This document shows positions 50,955-59,880 of a stretch of DNA of 64,000 nucleotides, piece after piece. The notes beneath the pieces were generated by a model that was not told where the DNA came from, did no database searches, and saw only the letters and a program-made list of their open reading frames with translations. The stretch is from Candidatus Marinarcus aquaticus (lineage in GTDB: Bacteria; Campylobacterota; Campylobacteria; Campylobacterales; Arcobacteraceae). How positions within the stretch are numbered: position 1 is the first letter of the stretch; each line of letters begins with the position of its first letter. The stretch is from contig NZ_PDKN01000004.1 of NCBI RefSeq assembly GCF_004116335.1, positions 124,001 through 188,000 on the forward strand. Direction: 5' to 3'. A program made the position numbers and the translations under genes.

Positions 50955-52175
50955 ATGAAAAAGAACACCATGATCACACTAAACGAAATAAAACAAGCAA
51001 AAACAAGACTTGATGAAGTCATTCAAGCCACTCCATTGACCTTTGCACCCAATTTAAGCAAAGAAGTGGGGGCTCAAATTTTTTTAAAAAAAGAGAATCT
51101 GCAACTTACTGGAAGTTTTAAACTGCGAGGAGCATTTAACAAAGTGGCTTCGTTAACACAAGAGCAAAGAGATGCCGGTGTGGTTGCTGCAAGTGCAGGA
51201 AACCACGCGCAAGGGTTGGCTTTTTCAGCACAATATTTTGGGTGCGAAGCCACTATTTTTATGCCTGAAGCAACCCCTTTAACAAAAGTGCGTGGCGTAC
51301 AGATGTACAATGCCAATGTTGTACTCAAAGGTGAAAACTACGATGAAGCATACGCTGCAGCCATGTCGTACACCAAAGAGAACAATAAAGTTTTTGTTCA
51401 CCCTTTTGCAGACAATGATGTCATAGCAGGTCAAGGCACCATTGCACTTGATATTTTAAATGAAATGAATGACTTTGATGTATTGGTGGTGCCTATTGGT
51501 GGCGGAGGTTTAATCTCTGGAACAGCCATTGCAGCTAAAGCAATGAACCCAAAAATTAAGATTGTAGGAGTGGTTGCAAGTGGCGCTCGAGCTATGAGAG
51601 AGTCGTATGAAGCTAAAAAAGCAATTGACTCAATGGCCGTTAAAACGATTGCAGATGGAATTGCTGTTCGTGATGTAACACCAAAGATGCTCAACTATGT
51701 TTTAGAGTATGTGGATCAAATTGTAGAAGTAGGCGATAATGAGATTGCCAATGCGATTTTATTTCTACTTGAACGTCAAAAGCTGGTCGTAGAAGGAGCT
51801 GGTGCTGTCTCAGTTGCAGCTATTATGCATAAAAAGTTTGATTTTAAAGATAAAAAAGTAGTGGCCATATTAAGTGGAGGGAACATTGATGTTACGATGT
51901 TATCACTTATCATTGAAAAAGGTTTGGTCAAATCAAATCGAAAAATGAACTTGATTGTGACACTCATAGATAAACCCGGATCATTGAAACACTTAACGGA
52001 AATTTTCCAAGCATGTGATGCAAATATTGTTCAAATAGATTATGACCGAAACTCAGTGAAACTCGATTTTGGAGAGGCGAATGTGACCATTGCCCTTGAA
52101 ACCAAGGGAGAAGAGCACCAATGTAACATAAGGGAACAACTCAGCCAAAATGGCTATAAATTCAAAGAAATATAA
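50955..52175 (+). CDS. ilvA: Threonine ammonia-lyase (biosynthetic-like, with ACT domain)
   Basis: 406 residues: PLP fold-type II domain with K56 in GSFKLRGAFNK, SAGNHAQGLAF and the phosphate loop PIGGGGLISG, then an ACT-like tail (about 325-406, NLIVTLIDKPGSLKHLTEI). It deaminates threonine to 2-oxobutanoate, the first step to isoleucine. A single ACT and 400-residue length match the TdcB/IlvA type of Campylobacterota. Two starts are possible, ATG 50955 and ATG 50970; neither has a strong ribosome site, and the terminator of metE sits just upstream. Confidence 0.92.
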   Translation: MKKNTMITLNEIKQAKTRLDEVIQATPLTFAPNLSKEVGAQIFLKKENLQLTGSFKLRGAFNKVASLTQEQRDAGVVAASAGNHAQGLAFSAQYFGCEATIFMPEATPLTKVRGVQMYNANVVLKGENYDEAYAAAMSYTKENNKVFVHPFADNDVIAGQGTIALDILNEMNDFDVLVVPIGGGGLISGTAIAAKAMNPKIKIVGVVASGARAMRESYEAKKAIDSMAVKTIADGIAVRDVTPKMLNYVLEYVDQIVEVGDNEIANAILFLLERQKLVVEGAGAVSVAAIMHKKFDFKDKKVVAILSGGNIDVTMLSLIIEKGLVKSNRKMNLIVTLIDKPGSLKHLTEIFQACDANIVQIDYDRNSVKLDFGEANVTIALETKGEEHQCNIREQLSQNGYKFKEI

Positions 52176-52242
52176 GCAAAGTTATTATACCATTTCGAAC
52201 TGAACACGAAAAAAACTTAGATAAAAAAGTTAAAGGAAGAGA

Positions 52243-52932
52243 ATGGAAGGTAGATTATTTACGTTCTTGGGTGCTATTGGTGGGCACGGACAAGAATGGA
52301 TTATCTTATCGCACTTTATATTAGTCTGTGCGATAATTTTTTTAATTGCACGTGCTGCTACACGAAAAATGCAGTTGGTGCCAACTGGGTCACAAAACGT
52401 AATGGAAGCATTCGTTGGTGGTATTGTAGCTATGGGTGCAGATACAATGGGTGAGCAAAATGCTCGAAGATATTTACCATTAATCGGTACATTGGCATTG
52501 GTAATTTTTGTAAGTAACATGATTGGAGTTATTCCAGGATTTGAAGCACCTACAAGTAACATTAATTTTACTCTGTCATTAGCGTTAATCGTATTTATTT
52601 ACTATAACTATGTGGGTATTAAACTGAATGGTTTTTTCAATTACTTTAAACACTTCATGGGACCTATGCCTGTTTTAGCTCCTTTAATGTTTCCAATTGA
52701 GATTATTTCACACTTATCAAGAATCGTATCTTTATCTTTCCGGCTTTTCGGATCAATTAGAGGGGATGATATGTTCTTAATGGTACTTTTAATGTTAGTA
52801 CCTTGGTTATTACCATTACCTGGTTTCTTCTTATTAACAGCGTTTGGTTTCTTACAAGCGTTTATTTTCTCTATCTTAACATACGTATATATTGCAGGTT
52901 CTGTTATGATGGCTGAAGAGGATCATCACTAA
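52243..52932 (+). CDS. atpB: ATP synthase F0 subunit a
   Basis: 229 residues, five to six TM helices. GRLFTFLGAIGGHGQEWI at the start, and the essential arginine region SLSFRLFGSIRGDDMFLMVL facing the c-ring, with IFSILTYVYIAGSVMMAEE at the end. It forms the proton half-channels of the F0 motor. It stands alone without other atp genes, as usual in Campylobacterota. ATG follows AAAGGAAGAGA; three hairpins follow the stop. Confidence 0.95.
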   Translation: MEGRLFTFLGAIGGHGQEWIILSHFILVCAIIFLIARAATRKMQLVPTGSQNVMEAFVGGIVAMGADTMGEQNARRYLPLIGTLALVIFVSNMIGVIPGFEAPTSNINFTLSLALIVFIYYNYVGIKLNGFFNYFKHFMGPMPVLAPLMFPIEIISHLSRIVSLSFRLFGSIRGDDMFLMVLLMLVPWLLPLPGFFLLTAFGFLQAFIFSILTYVYIAGSVMMAEEDHH

Positions 52933-52948
52933 AGAGACTAACGTCTCT
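52933..52948 (+). terminator. Hairpin 1 after atpB
   Basis: AGAGAC-TAAC-GTCTCT followed by TTTT, beginning right after the stop codon. Likely terminator or mRNA end protector. Confidence 0.6.
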
Positions 52949-52969
52949 TTTGATGAGCCGAATAAGCAC

Positions 52970-53004
52970 CACTAAAAACGTAAATGACTTTACGTTTTTT
53001 AGTG
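52970..53004 (+). terminator. Hairpin 2 after atpB
   Basis: CACTAAAAACGTAAA pairs with TTTACGTTTTTTAGTG (one extra T) around TGAC. No T tract beyond it. Confidence 0.5.
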
Positions 53005-53026
53005 CGAACAGCACTAAGAGACAAAT

Positions 53027-53063
53027 AGGGAGTAGAAGAGTTTCTCTTTTGCTCCCTTTTTTT
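53027..53063 (+). terminator. Hairpin 3 after atpB, intrinsic terminator
   Basis: AGGGAG and GAAGAG on the left pair with CTCTTT and CTCCCT on the right, followed by seven T. It is the best terminator of the three and ends 31 bp before the ThiE-like gene. Confidence 0.75.
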
Positions 53064-53093
53064 ATTTAGAGTTATCCTATGTAGGAGTCAATT

Positions 53094-53657
53094 GTGTCTT
53101 CAAACTTTATTCACTATCTTATCTCTGACCCACAATATTATGGTTCAACTCCTAAAAGTATCTCACAAAAACTCAATGAAGTATTTAAGCAACACCGTGT
53201 TGATTTTGCCTGTTTTCGAGATAAACAAAGTAGTGACTTTGAAATTTTAGCCCAAGCTTTTATAGACACCTGCCATCAAAACAATATTTCAAAAATCATA
53301 CTCAACAATGAACTGGGTGTTGCCATTAAGCTTAAAGCGTATGGAGTACACCTGACCAGCCAACAATTTCATCTGATTCCTAAAGCCAAAAAAGCGGGGC
53401 TTTACACCATCATATCTTGCCACAATGAAAAAGAGATACAAAAAGCCATAGAATTAAACGCTGATACTATTACTTATTCTCCCATCTTTGATACTCCCAA
53501 TAAAGGTGCAGCAAAAGGAGTAACTCACTTAAAGGCTGTTTGTAAAAAGTATGACATTGATGTGATTGCTTTAGGTGGGATAACGAATAAAAACCATGTA
53601 GAAATGATACAACAGAGCTTGGCAAAAGGGTTTGCTTCTATACGTTATTTTGTATAA
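53094..53657 (+). CDS. ThiE/TenI-like thiamine phosphate synthase family protein
   Basis: 187 residues, a short TIM-barrel of the ThiE family: YLISDPQYYG, DFACFRDKQ (phosphate/pyrimidine contact), YGVHLTSQQF, ADTITYSPIFDTPNKGAAKG and VIALGGITNKN. Full ThiE has about 210 residues and the LRxK...L pattern; some parts are changed (FRDK for LREK), so TenI-like function or a second ThiE is possible. Start GTG 53094 behind TAGGAG. Convergent with the helicase gene; stop codons are adjacent, with no terminator visible. Confidence 0.78.
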   Translation: MSSNFIHYLISDPQYYGSTPKSISQKLNEVFKQHRVDFACFRDKQSSDFEILAQAFIDTCHQNNISKIILNNELGVAIKLKAYGVHLTSQQFHLIPKAKKAGLYTIISCHNEKEIQKAIELNADTITYSPIFDTPNKGAAKGVTHLKAVCKKYDIDVIALGGITNKNHVEMIQQSLAKGFASIRYFV

Positions 53658-56393
53658 TTAAACCGCTTTAACTTTGGTATCTGTTTCATTTAAATAAAGA
53701 ATATACCCTTTTATACTGCTGCATTGTGTAATATTTTGAATCGCTTTTTTATACTGTGTTACTTGCTGAACATGTTCATGCAGTTCATCTTTGGTTGTTT
53801 TGTAATCAAAGATGATATATGCTTCTTCTTTTTCAACCAATAAATCAATGATTTTGACCTCATCTTTATAAACAATGGCTTGCTCTTTTGAGAAGTTGCT
53901 CTCTTTGACCATATCCATAAACAAGTCATTTTCTAAAAGCTTTTGAATTCGTTGTTCAATTTGGACAAAGTCCGTGCTGTTTAAATAGTTCCCGTACTGA
54001 CTTTTGGTCACTTGCATGGCGTGAGACAGACTTGTTAAAGAGAACTCATGCATCATCTCTAAACAGTAGTGTGTGGCCAATCCAAAATATTTAGAGTGTA
54101 AAGAGTAGTGTTCACTTTTTTTATTTTGTGCAATCGGTGCTTCTTGTTTTCCTAATTGAAGAGGAATATAATTGACTTTTTGTATTTTTGGTGCTTGGGT
54201 TGCTTTGATCTCTTTAATAACCAAGTTTCCTTTGCTCATAGGTTGCATGTTGAGTAAATCAAACACAGAACTTTTTGGTTTTTTAAAAACAAACAGATTG
54301 TGTTTTGCACGAGTGAGGGCCACATACAAAATGTTGATTTCATCTTCAAAAGAGAGACGTTTCTCTTTTTCTAATGCCTCTTTGTAATGTTCATCATGCT
54401 CTTCTAAAGAGGCAATTTTATAGTAGACATTTTTTAAATTGACTTCATCATATTCAAACAGAAGTGTTGATTTATCACTGTTTTTTCGTTTGACTCTGTC
54501 AAGCAACAGTACCGTGTCAAACTCCAAACCTTTGGATTTAAAAATGGTCAAAATTTGAATTCCTGATTGCTCTTTATTGACCATCGTGGCATCTAAGTGG
54601 TCAATCTCATAAACAAAATCAACAATGTGTTCATAATGACCACAAAGTTCTATTAACTTAATGACATTTTCATCCATCACATCCAGTTGTGTGGCGACGT
54701 ACTTTACAATATGGCGAAGATTATTATGAATCAAGTCAATATTTAAATTCATTGGTTTAAGTGGTGGCAGACCCAAAATCGCATGACAATTCTCTTTATA
54801 TATCTCTTCATTAAAGTAAAGATATTTAATGGCATTAATCACTGCTTTGACATTCTCTTGATTGATGAGTCGAGAGGTCATCTCTGTGGTAATTTTAATT
54901 TCGGTAAACTTTTGTGTTAAGTAGGTATACAGTGCCAATACATCCGAGTTGGTATAGGTTAAAACAGCAATGTCATTGGGATGTACCCCTTGCTTTAAAA
55001 GTTCTGCAATGATTTTTGCAACGTTTTTAAAAGGCTCCTCTTCTTGTAAAGCCTCATCTTCTAACACCTTGACAAAACCTCCCTTTTTAATCGAGTGTTG
55101 TTCATAGTATTCATAGTTTGGCAGTTGTAAAAAGAGTTCATTGACATAGTTGACGATGGTTTCACAACTTCGATAGTTGGTATGCAAAGCTTCAACTTCC
55201 ACTAATGAGTTTTGAGTAGAGACATAATCAAACAGCTCTCGTTTACCCCCACGGAATCTGTAAATAGACTGTTTGGTATCCCCCACATAAAAGAAGGTTT
55301 TAAACTCGCCCACATCCCCCGATACAATCTCTTGAATAATGGGTTCTAAGATTCTGTATTGCAATAAAGAGGTGTCTTGAAACTCATCAATCAAAAGATG
55401 TGAAAACTTACTGTCCAGTCTGAAATATAAGAAGTCTTTGTCAATGGTATGACCTAAGAGTTCATAAACCAAATTAGAGATATCATTAAACTCCAGATAG
55501 TTTTTATTTTTTAAATACCCTTTTCTAAACTCATAAAAACGTTGGTACAACTCTAAAAGATGGTTCAATGAGTACGTCGAACGCAATTTATAGTAGTTTT
55601 TCAACTCTATTTTTAATGCTTGGAAATAACTCTCCAAAGTCTCATTGGCGACTTTCTTAAAGTAAGAGAAGTCATAGACACTCTCTTTGGTCAGCCATGT
55701 TTTCCCTTTTTTTAAAAGTGTTTCAAAGTCATCAAACTCAACACTGTTTTTCCCACTGTTAGAAGCATTGGAATTTACAATAAACTCTTTCATTTTAAAG
55801 GCATATTTAAGCACTTGTTCTTTTTGAACATCAATCAGACCCTGCTCTATTTCAATGGTTTGAAAGGTCTCATTGTGTTCAATGAGGTTTTTAAACATAT
55901 CAAACAAAGAGTTAAACTTCTTATTTTCATATAAAAAAAACTCTACAAAACGATCAAAGCTTTTTAAATCCAGAGATTGTAAAAACTTCAAACTCAATTC
56001 ATCGGTGTTGTCTTCTTTGATGTCAAAGTCATCATTGATGCCCAAATAACCACAAAATTCACGCAAAATTTTATTGATGAATTTATCGATGGTGTAAATG
56101 GCTAATTCAGAATTCAAATAGGTATTTAAAAGTTTGGGTTTAAGTGAGAGAATTTCACTTTTACTTTTTCCTGATTGTTCAATGATGGCATTTAAATAGG
56201 CTTCATCATCCCCTAAACTCAACAATGTGTGATAGATTCGTTCACTCATCTCATTGGCCGCTTTATTGGTAAACGTCAGCGTTAAAATCTCATTGGGTTT
56301 GGCATCAAACAGCAGTAAAGTGATATATCGGACCGTTAGGGCAAAGGTCTTTCCACTCCCTGCACTGGCCTTTAAAGCTAAATAGTTTTTCAT
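53658..56393 (-). CDS. RecB/AddA-like helicase-nuclease
   Basis: 911 residues from ATG 56393 (MKNYLALKASAGSGKTFAL, Walker A K15); the frame continues eight codons upstream, but this start fits campylobacterial AddA proteins. SF1 helicase motifs: LTLTFTNKAANEM (Ia), LLIDEFQDTS (II), YVGDTKQSIYRFRGG (III), LHTNYRSC (IV), ILTIFKSKGLEFDTVLL (V) and ILYVALTRAKHNLFVFKK (VI). The tail has a PD-(D/E)xK nuclease block, VKIIDLLVEKEEAYIIFDYK. It resects double-strand ends for recombination. An addB partner is not adjacent in this window. Confidence 0.9.
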   Translation of the reverse strand: MKNYLALKASAGSGKTFALTVRYITLLLFDAKPNEILTLTFTNKAANEMSERIYHTLLSLGDDEAYLNAIIEQSGKSKSEILSLKPKLLNTYLNSELAIYTIDKFINKILREFCGYLGINDDFDIKEDNTDELSLKFLQSLDLKSFDRFVEFFLYENKKFNSLFDMFKNLIEHNETFQTIEIEQGLIDVQKEQVLKYAFKMKEFIVNSNASNSGKNSVEFDDFETLLKKGKTWLTKESVYDFSYFKKVANETLESYFQALKIELKNYYKLRSTYSLNHLLELYQRFYEFRKGYLKNKNYLEFNDISNLVYELLGHTIDKDFLYFRLDSKFSHLLIDEFQDTSLLQYRILEPIIQEIVSGDVGEFKTFFYVGDTKQSIYRFRGGKRELFDYVSTQNSLVEVEALHTNYRSCETIVNYVNELFLQLPNYEYYEQHSIKKGGFVKVLEDEALQEEEPFKNVAKIIAELLKQGVHPNDIAVLTYTNSDVLALYTYLTQKFTEIKITTEMTSRLINQENVKAVINAIKYLYFNEEIYKENCHAILGLPPLKPMNLNIDLIHNNLRHIVKYVATQLDVMDENVIKLIELCGHYEHIVDFVYEIDHLDATMVNKEQSGIQILTIFKSKGLEFDTVLLLDRVKRKNSDKSTLLFEYDEVNLKNVYYKIASLEEHDEHYKEALEKEKRLSFEDEINILYVALTRAKHNLFVFKKPKSSVFDLLNMQPMSKGNLVIKEIKATQAPKIQKVNYIPLQLGKQEAPIAQNKKSEHYSLHSKYFGLATHYCLEMMHEFSLTSLSHAMQVTKSQYGNYLNSTDFVQIEQRIQKLLENDLFMDMVKESNFSKEQAIVYKDEVKIIDLLVEKEEAYIIFDYKTTKDELHEHVQQVTQYKKAIQNITQCSSIKGYILYLNETDTKVKAV

Positions 56394-56571
56394 GCCTAAA
56401 TTGTACTGAAATATCATTGATAATTGCTTTATAATAAGGCTTTAATTGTATAAAAAATATCATATTCCTTTTAAGCAAAGTTTATAATTGTTACTCCTAT
56501 AATATAAGTTATAAAATTATATTATTTAAAACAACTACTTCTTTTTATTAAGACCTTTTCAAGGAGCTTCA

Positions 56572-58407
56572 TTGGATACCAGTAAAAAAATCTCACTTCT
56601 TCTCATTGCCATCATGTCCTTTCTATTCATTCTTATCATCGCCAATGTTATTTACAACTTCAGAGGATACGGCTTAGCCAGTATCGAAAAAAAAGCACGC
56701 GTTGTTGCTGAAATTGTAAAACATTCACTCACTTCACACATGATTAATGGCGTGATGGATAATCGAAAAATCTTTTTAGAACAGATTGAAGATTTAGAAA
56801 ACATCGATGAAATTTGGTTGGTTCGTTCTCCAACAGTGATTGAACAGTATGGAAAAGGATTTAATGGGGAAACCATGAGAGATACCATTGACCAAAAAGT
56901 ATTAGAAACGGCTAAAGAGCAAAAGGTCATCAATGAACGACTCTTTGGTGGCAGCAGTTTTCGAATCACCATTCCTTATATCAGTTCCTCAGAGGGAGAA
57001 ATAAATTGCGTATCCTGCCACAACTCAAAAGATGGGGATGTATTAGGAGCGATTTCTATTTCCATGTCCATGGATGATATTAAAGAGGTGGGTATCAATA
57101 CCATCACCAACACAGCCATCATTGCTCTTATACTTATGGCCATTATTTTAGTCTTTATCAACCGTGTTATCAATCCATTTTTAATCATCTTTGATGCCAT
57201 TAAACGTGTAATGAAACGTGCTCAAGAGGGTGATTATACTCAAAGAATTGAGTCAACAAATTCTAAAGAAGGGAAAGATGTCTCTAAATGGATCAACAGC
57301 TTCTTGGACAAGTTAGAAAACACACTACAAGATATTCAAAAAGAGATTTCTGTCTTTTTAACCAATAAAAAAGCAGTGGTTGAGGACCCATTGATTAATG
57401 TTAATCATGCTGTCAGTAATCTCTCTTGCGTCTATAAGTTTAGAAAAACGATTGAACATGATGAGAGTTTGGAGCAGATTTATAAACGCATCGGTCATGT
57501 GTTGGAGAATCGTCTGAATATCAAAGAGTTTAACATGTTTGAAGTAAATCAAAACACGGGTGAAGTTAATATCATATTTGAGAACAAACCGATTTATTGT
57601 GACCCACTTGAGTGTTGCAGAGCCAATCGAACCAACACGGTAACCAACTCTTGCCAATTTGATGAGATTTGCAGTAAGTTTAAAAAAGTCAATAAAGAGT
57701 ATATCTGTATTCCATATACTATTTCACATGACATTGAACTTATCATAACATTAACCGCAAACACCAAAGAGGAGATCAATGTTATAAGAGAGCAAATCCC
57801 TATCATTGATGATTATATCAATACAGCCAAACCTGAAATTGTCAGTAAACAGTTGATGCATATCTTAGAAAAATCAGCTCGATCAGATGCTTTAACAGGT
57901 CTTTATAACCGTAAGTTCCTTGAAGAATCAGTTCAAACAATTGTCTCACAAGCAAAACGTTCAGAGATACAATACGGTATTTTAATGATTGATATTGACT
58001 ATTTTAAAATGGTCAATGACACTTATGGTCATGATGTAGGGGATGAAGCAATTAAAGTGATTTCTCAAACGCTCAAAGAGAACATTCGTTCATCGGATGT
58101 TGCTGTACGTTACGGAGGAGAAGAGTTTCTTATCTTGCTTTATAATTGTGACCCAGAGTTTGTGGAAGAAGTTGCACAAAAAATTCGTATTGCATTTGCA
58201 GGAAAAACCATCAGTAAAAATAATGTCAGCTTCAGTAAAACCGTCAGTATTGGAGCTTCGGTCTTCCCGCTTCACACAGAAAACTTCTGGGAGTGTGTTA
58301 AATATGCTGATATTTCTTTATATGAAGCTAAAAATACGGGACGTGATCGCGTCATCATGTTCTCTAAAGAGTTACTTGAAAAAAGTAATATCAACGAAAA
58401 CTATTAA
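56572..58407 (+). CDS. Heme-c sensor diguanylate cyclase with Cys-rich GAF-like domain
   Basis: 611 residues: TM (7-27), periplasmic sensor with CVSCH (C146, C149, H150), TM (about 178-200), HAMP (about 200-255), a GAF-like domain (about 290-430) with five cysteines (C343, C348, C349, C361, C367), then GGDEF. The catalytic motif is YGGEEF (514-519) with inhibitory I-site RSSD five residues before it, so active and product-inhibited cyclase is expected. It joins a periplasmic heme signal with a possible cytosolic metal or thiol signal to c-di-GMP synthesis. Start TTG 56572 behind AAGGAGCTTCA. Closed by a hairpin. Confidence 0.86.
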   Translation: MDTSKKISLLLIAIMSFLFILIIANVIYNFRGYGLASIEKKARVVAEIVKHSLTSHMINGVMDNRKIFLEQIEDLENIDEIWLVRSPTVIEQYGKGFNGETMRDTIDQKVLETAKEQKVINERLFGGSSFRITIPYISSSEGEINCVSCHNSKDGDVLGAISISMSMDDIKEVGINTITNTAIIALILMAIILVFINRVINPFLIIFDAIKRVMKRAQEGDYTQRIESTNSKEGKDVSKWINSFLDKLENTLQDIQKEISVFLTNKKAVVEDPLINVNHAVSNLSCVYKFRKTIEHDESLEQIYKRIGHVLENRLNIKEFNMFEVNQNTGEVNIIFENKPIYCDPLECCRANRTNTVTNSCQFDEICSKFKKVNKEYICIPYTISHDIELIITLTANTKEEINVIREQIPIIDDYINTAKPEIVSKQLMHILEKSARSDALTGLYNRKFLEESVQTIVSQAKRSEIQYGILMIDIDYFKMVNDTYGHDVGDEAIKVISQTLKENIRSSDVAVRYGGEEFLILLYNCDPEFVEEVAQKIRIAFAGKTISKNNVSFSKTVSIGASVFPLHTENFWECVKYADISLYEAKNTGRDRVIMFSKELLEKSNINENY

Positions 58408-58426
58408 AAGGGTCTTTTGCCCTTTT
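58406..58426. terminator. Terminator between cyclase gene and hypothetical gene
   Basis: AAAAGGG-TCTTTTG-CCCTTTT, a 7-bp stem that starts at the cyclase stop codon, in the gap to the convergent gene; both ends carry A/T runs. Confidence 0.65.
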
Positions 58427-58430
58427 GGTT

Positions 58431-58784
58431 CTAGCCGTCACAATGAGTCTGATTTAAATCTGCTTCTTCACTTTTATTGGGTATATACGTGAAAATCACC
58501 ACTGCTTTTTGTTCACTGTTGTGTTCAATTTCAAATTTAAAATGACCCTCAATTTTTGGCAAGAGACCTAATGGTGGTTGATGATTAATCATAACAAGCC
58601 GTTTATTCACATCATCAATCAATCGTAACCCTGCCATGGCATTGACCATGGGTTCTGGAACTGCCGTCATAGAAGAATCAAAATAGTAATAGGTCAATTC
58701 ATCTTCACTGAAAGTATAAAAAGGTACGGTTGCGCCAATCACCTCAATGGGTCTGGCATCATCAGGAAGTCGGTAATCATTCAT
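58431..58784 (-). CDS. Conserved-looking hypothetical protein
   Basis: 117 residues from ATG 58784, six bases after AAAGGA; the frame begins two codons earlier. MNDYRLPDDARPIEVIGATV, YYFDSSMTAVPEPMVNAMAG and INHQPPLGLLPKIEGHF show an ordered soluble protein without signal peptide or TM segment. I do not recognise the family. It is a single gene, convergent with the cyclase and divergent from argB. Confidence 0.65.
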   Translation of the reverse strand: MNDYRLPDDARPIEVIGATVPFYTFSEDELTYYYFDSSMTAVPEPMVNAMAGLRLIDDVNKRLVMINHQPPLGLLPKIEGHFKFEIEHNSEQKAVVIFTYIPNKSEEADLNQTHCDG

Positions 58785-58884
58785 TGTCATCCTTTCTCTG
58801 TGTTATTTTACATAAAAACACTACAAACTTCGTTGACAACTGTCAATCCTATTTTACATTATAAAAGAAAAAGTATTTTTTAAG

Positions 58885-58890
58885 TATAAT
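58885..58890 (+). promoter_or_regulatory. Probable -10 element of argB
   Basis: TATAAT preceded by T-rich TATTTTTTAAG, the form of campylobacterial sigma-70 promoters, 61 bp before argB. The leader holds a GATATTG/CAATATC hairpin (58907-58927). Further up, a 14-bp palindrome TTGACAACTGTCAA lies at 58833-58846. Confidence 0.5.
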
Positions 58891-58950
58891 GCAGCTTTAT
58901 TACGCAGATATTGAGTCACGCAATATCAATATTTTAACAGGTTAATCATC

Positions 58951-59856
58951 ATGCAAAAAAAACACACAACAGTCGAAACACTGCTTGAAGCAATACCCTA
59001 CATTAAAAAATTTTATGGAAAAACCATTGTTATTAAATATGGGGGGTCTGCACAAACCAGTCCCGATTTAAAAGAGAAGTTCGCACAAGACATTGCACTT
59101 CTGTCTTTAGTAGGGATTAAACCCGTCATAGTTCATGGAGGTGGAGCTCGTATTTCTGAACTGCTTGGAAAACTTGAAATCAACTCTGAGTTTGTAGATG
59201 GACACCGAGTTACCAGTGAAGATACCATGCGAGTTGTTGAAATGGTTTTAAGTGGTGAGATTAATAAAAACATCACTTCACTACTGAATCACCACGGTGC
59301 AAAAGCGATTGGTATTTCAGGAAAAGACTCTTCTATCATCAAAGCTAAACCTAAAGATAATGGAAAATTTGGATATACGGGTGTGGTCACTGAAATCAAC
59401 GAAAAGATGATTAATAATCTTATTAAAGAAGGGTTTATCCCTGTTATTGCCCCAATTGCAGACAGTGCGACACCAAATCACCCAGGCTTTAACATCAATG
59501 CAGATGTGGCTGCATCTAAAATTGCCAGTGCCATTGGTGCTCAAAAAGTTCTGTTTTTAACCGATACTGTAGGGGTTTTAGATAAAGAGGGAAAACTTCT
59601 GAACTCTTTAGATAAAAAAGATGTGGCAAAATATAAAGCCGATGGAACGATTGCAGGTGGCATGATTCCTAAAGTAGATTCATGCATCGATGCCATTTAC
59701 AATGGAGTCAACAAGGCACACATCATTGATGGTCGAGTAGAACACTCTATTTTATTGGAGCTGTTTACCAGTGATGGTATTGGTACTCAATTTTTAAGAA
59801 AAGATAATCCAAACAATGGCATTGATATGGACAAACTTTTAAACGATGAGATGTAA
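58951..59856 (+). CDS. argB: Acetylglutamate kinase
   Basis: 301 residues. FYGKTIVIKYGGSAQ (phosphate loop), PVIVHGGGARISELL, and the N-acetylglutamate region GFNINADVAASKIASAIGA, KVLFLTDTVGVLD and GGMIPKVDSCIDAIYNGV are all intact. It makes N-acetylglutamyl phosphate, second step of arginine synthesis. The N-terminal extension (TTVETLLEAIPYIKKF) is that of the arginine-inhibited hexameric type. It precedes thrC by 24 bases on the same strand, so they may share a transcript though the pathways differ. Confidence 0.96.
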   Translation: MQKKHTTVETLLEAIPYIKKFYGKTIVIKYGGSAQTSPDLKEKFAQDIALLSLVGIKPVIVHGGGARISELLGKLEINSEFVDGHRVTSEDTMRVVEMVLSGEINKNITSLLNHHGAKAIGISGKDSSIIKAKPKDNGKFGYTGVVTEINEKMINNLIKEGFIPVIAPIADSATPNHPGFNINADVAASKIASAIGAQKVLFLTDTVGVLDKEGKLLNSLDKKDVAKYKADGTIAGGMIPKVDSCIDAIYNGVNKAHIIDGRVEHSILLELFTSDGIGTQFLRKDNPNNGIDMDKLLNDEM

Positions 59857-59880
59857 GCGTATAGAATAAGGATATATATT

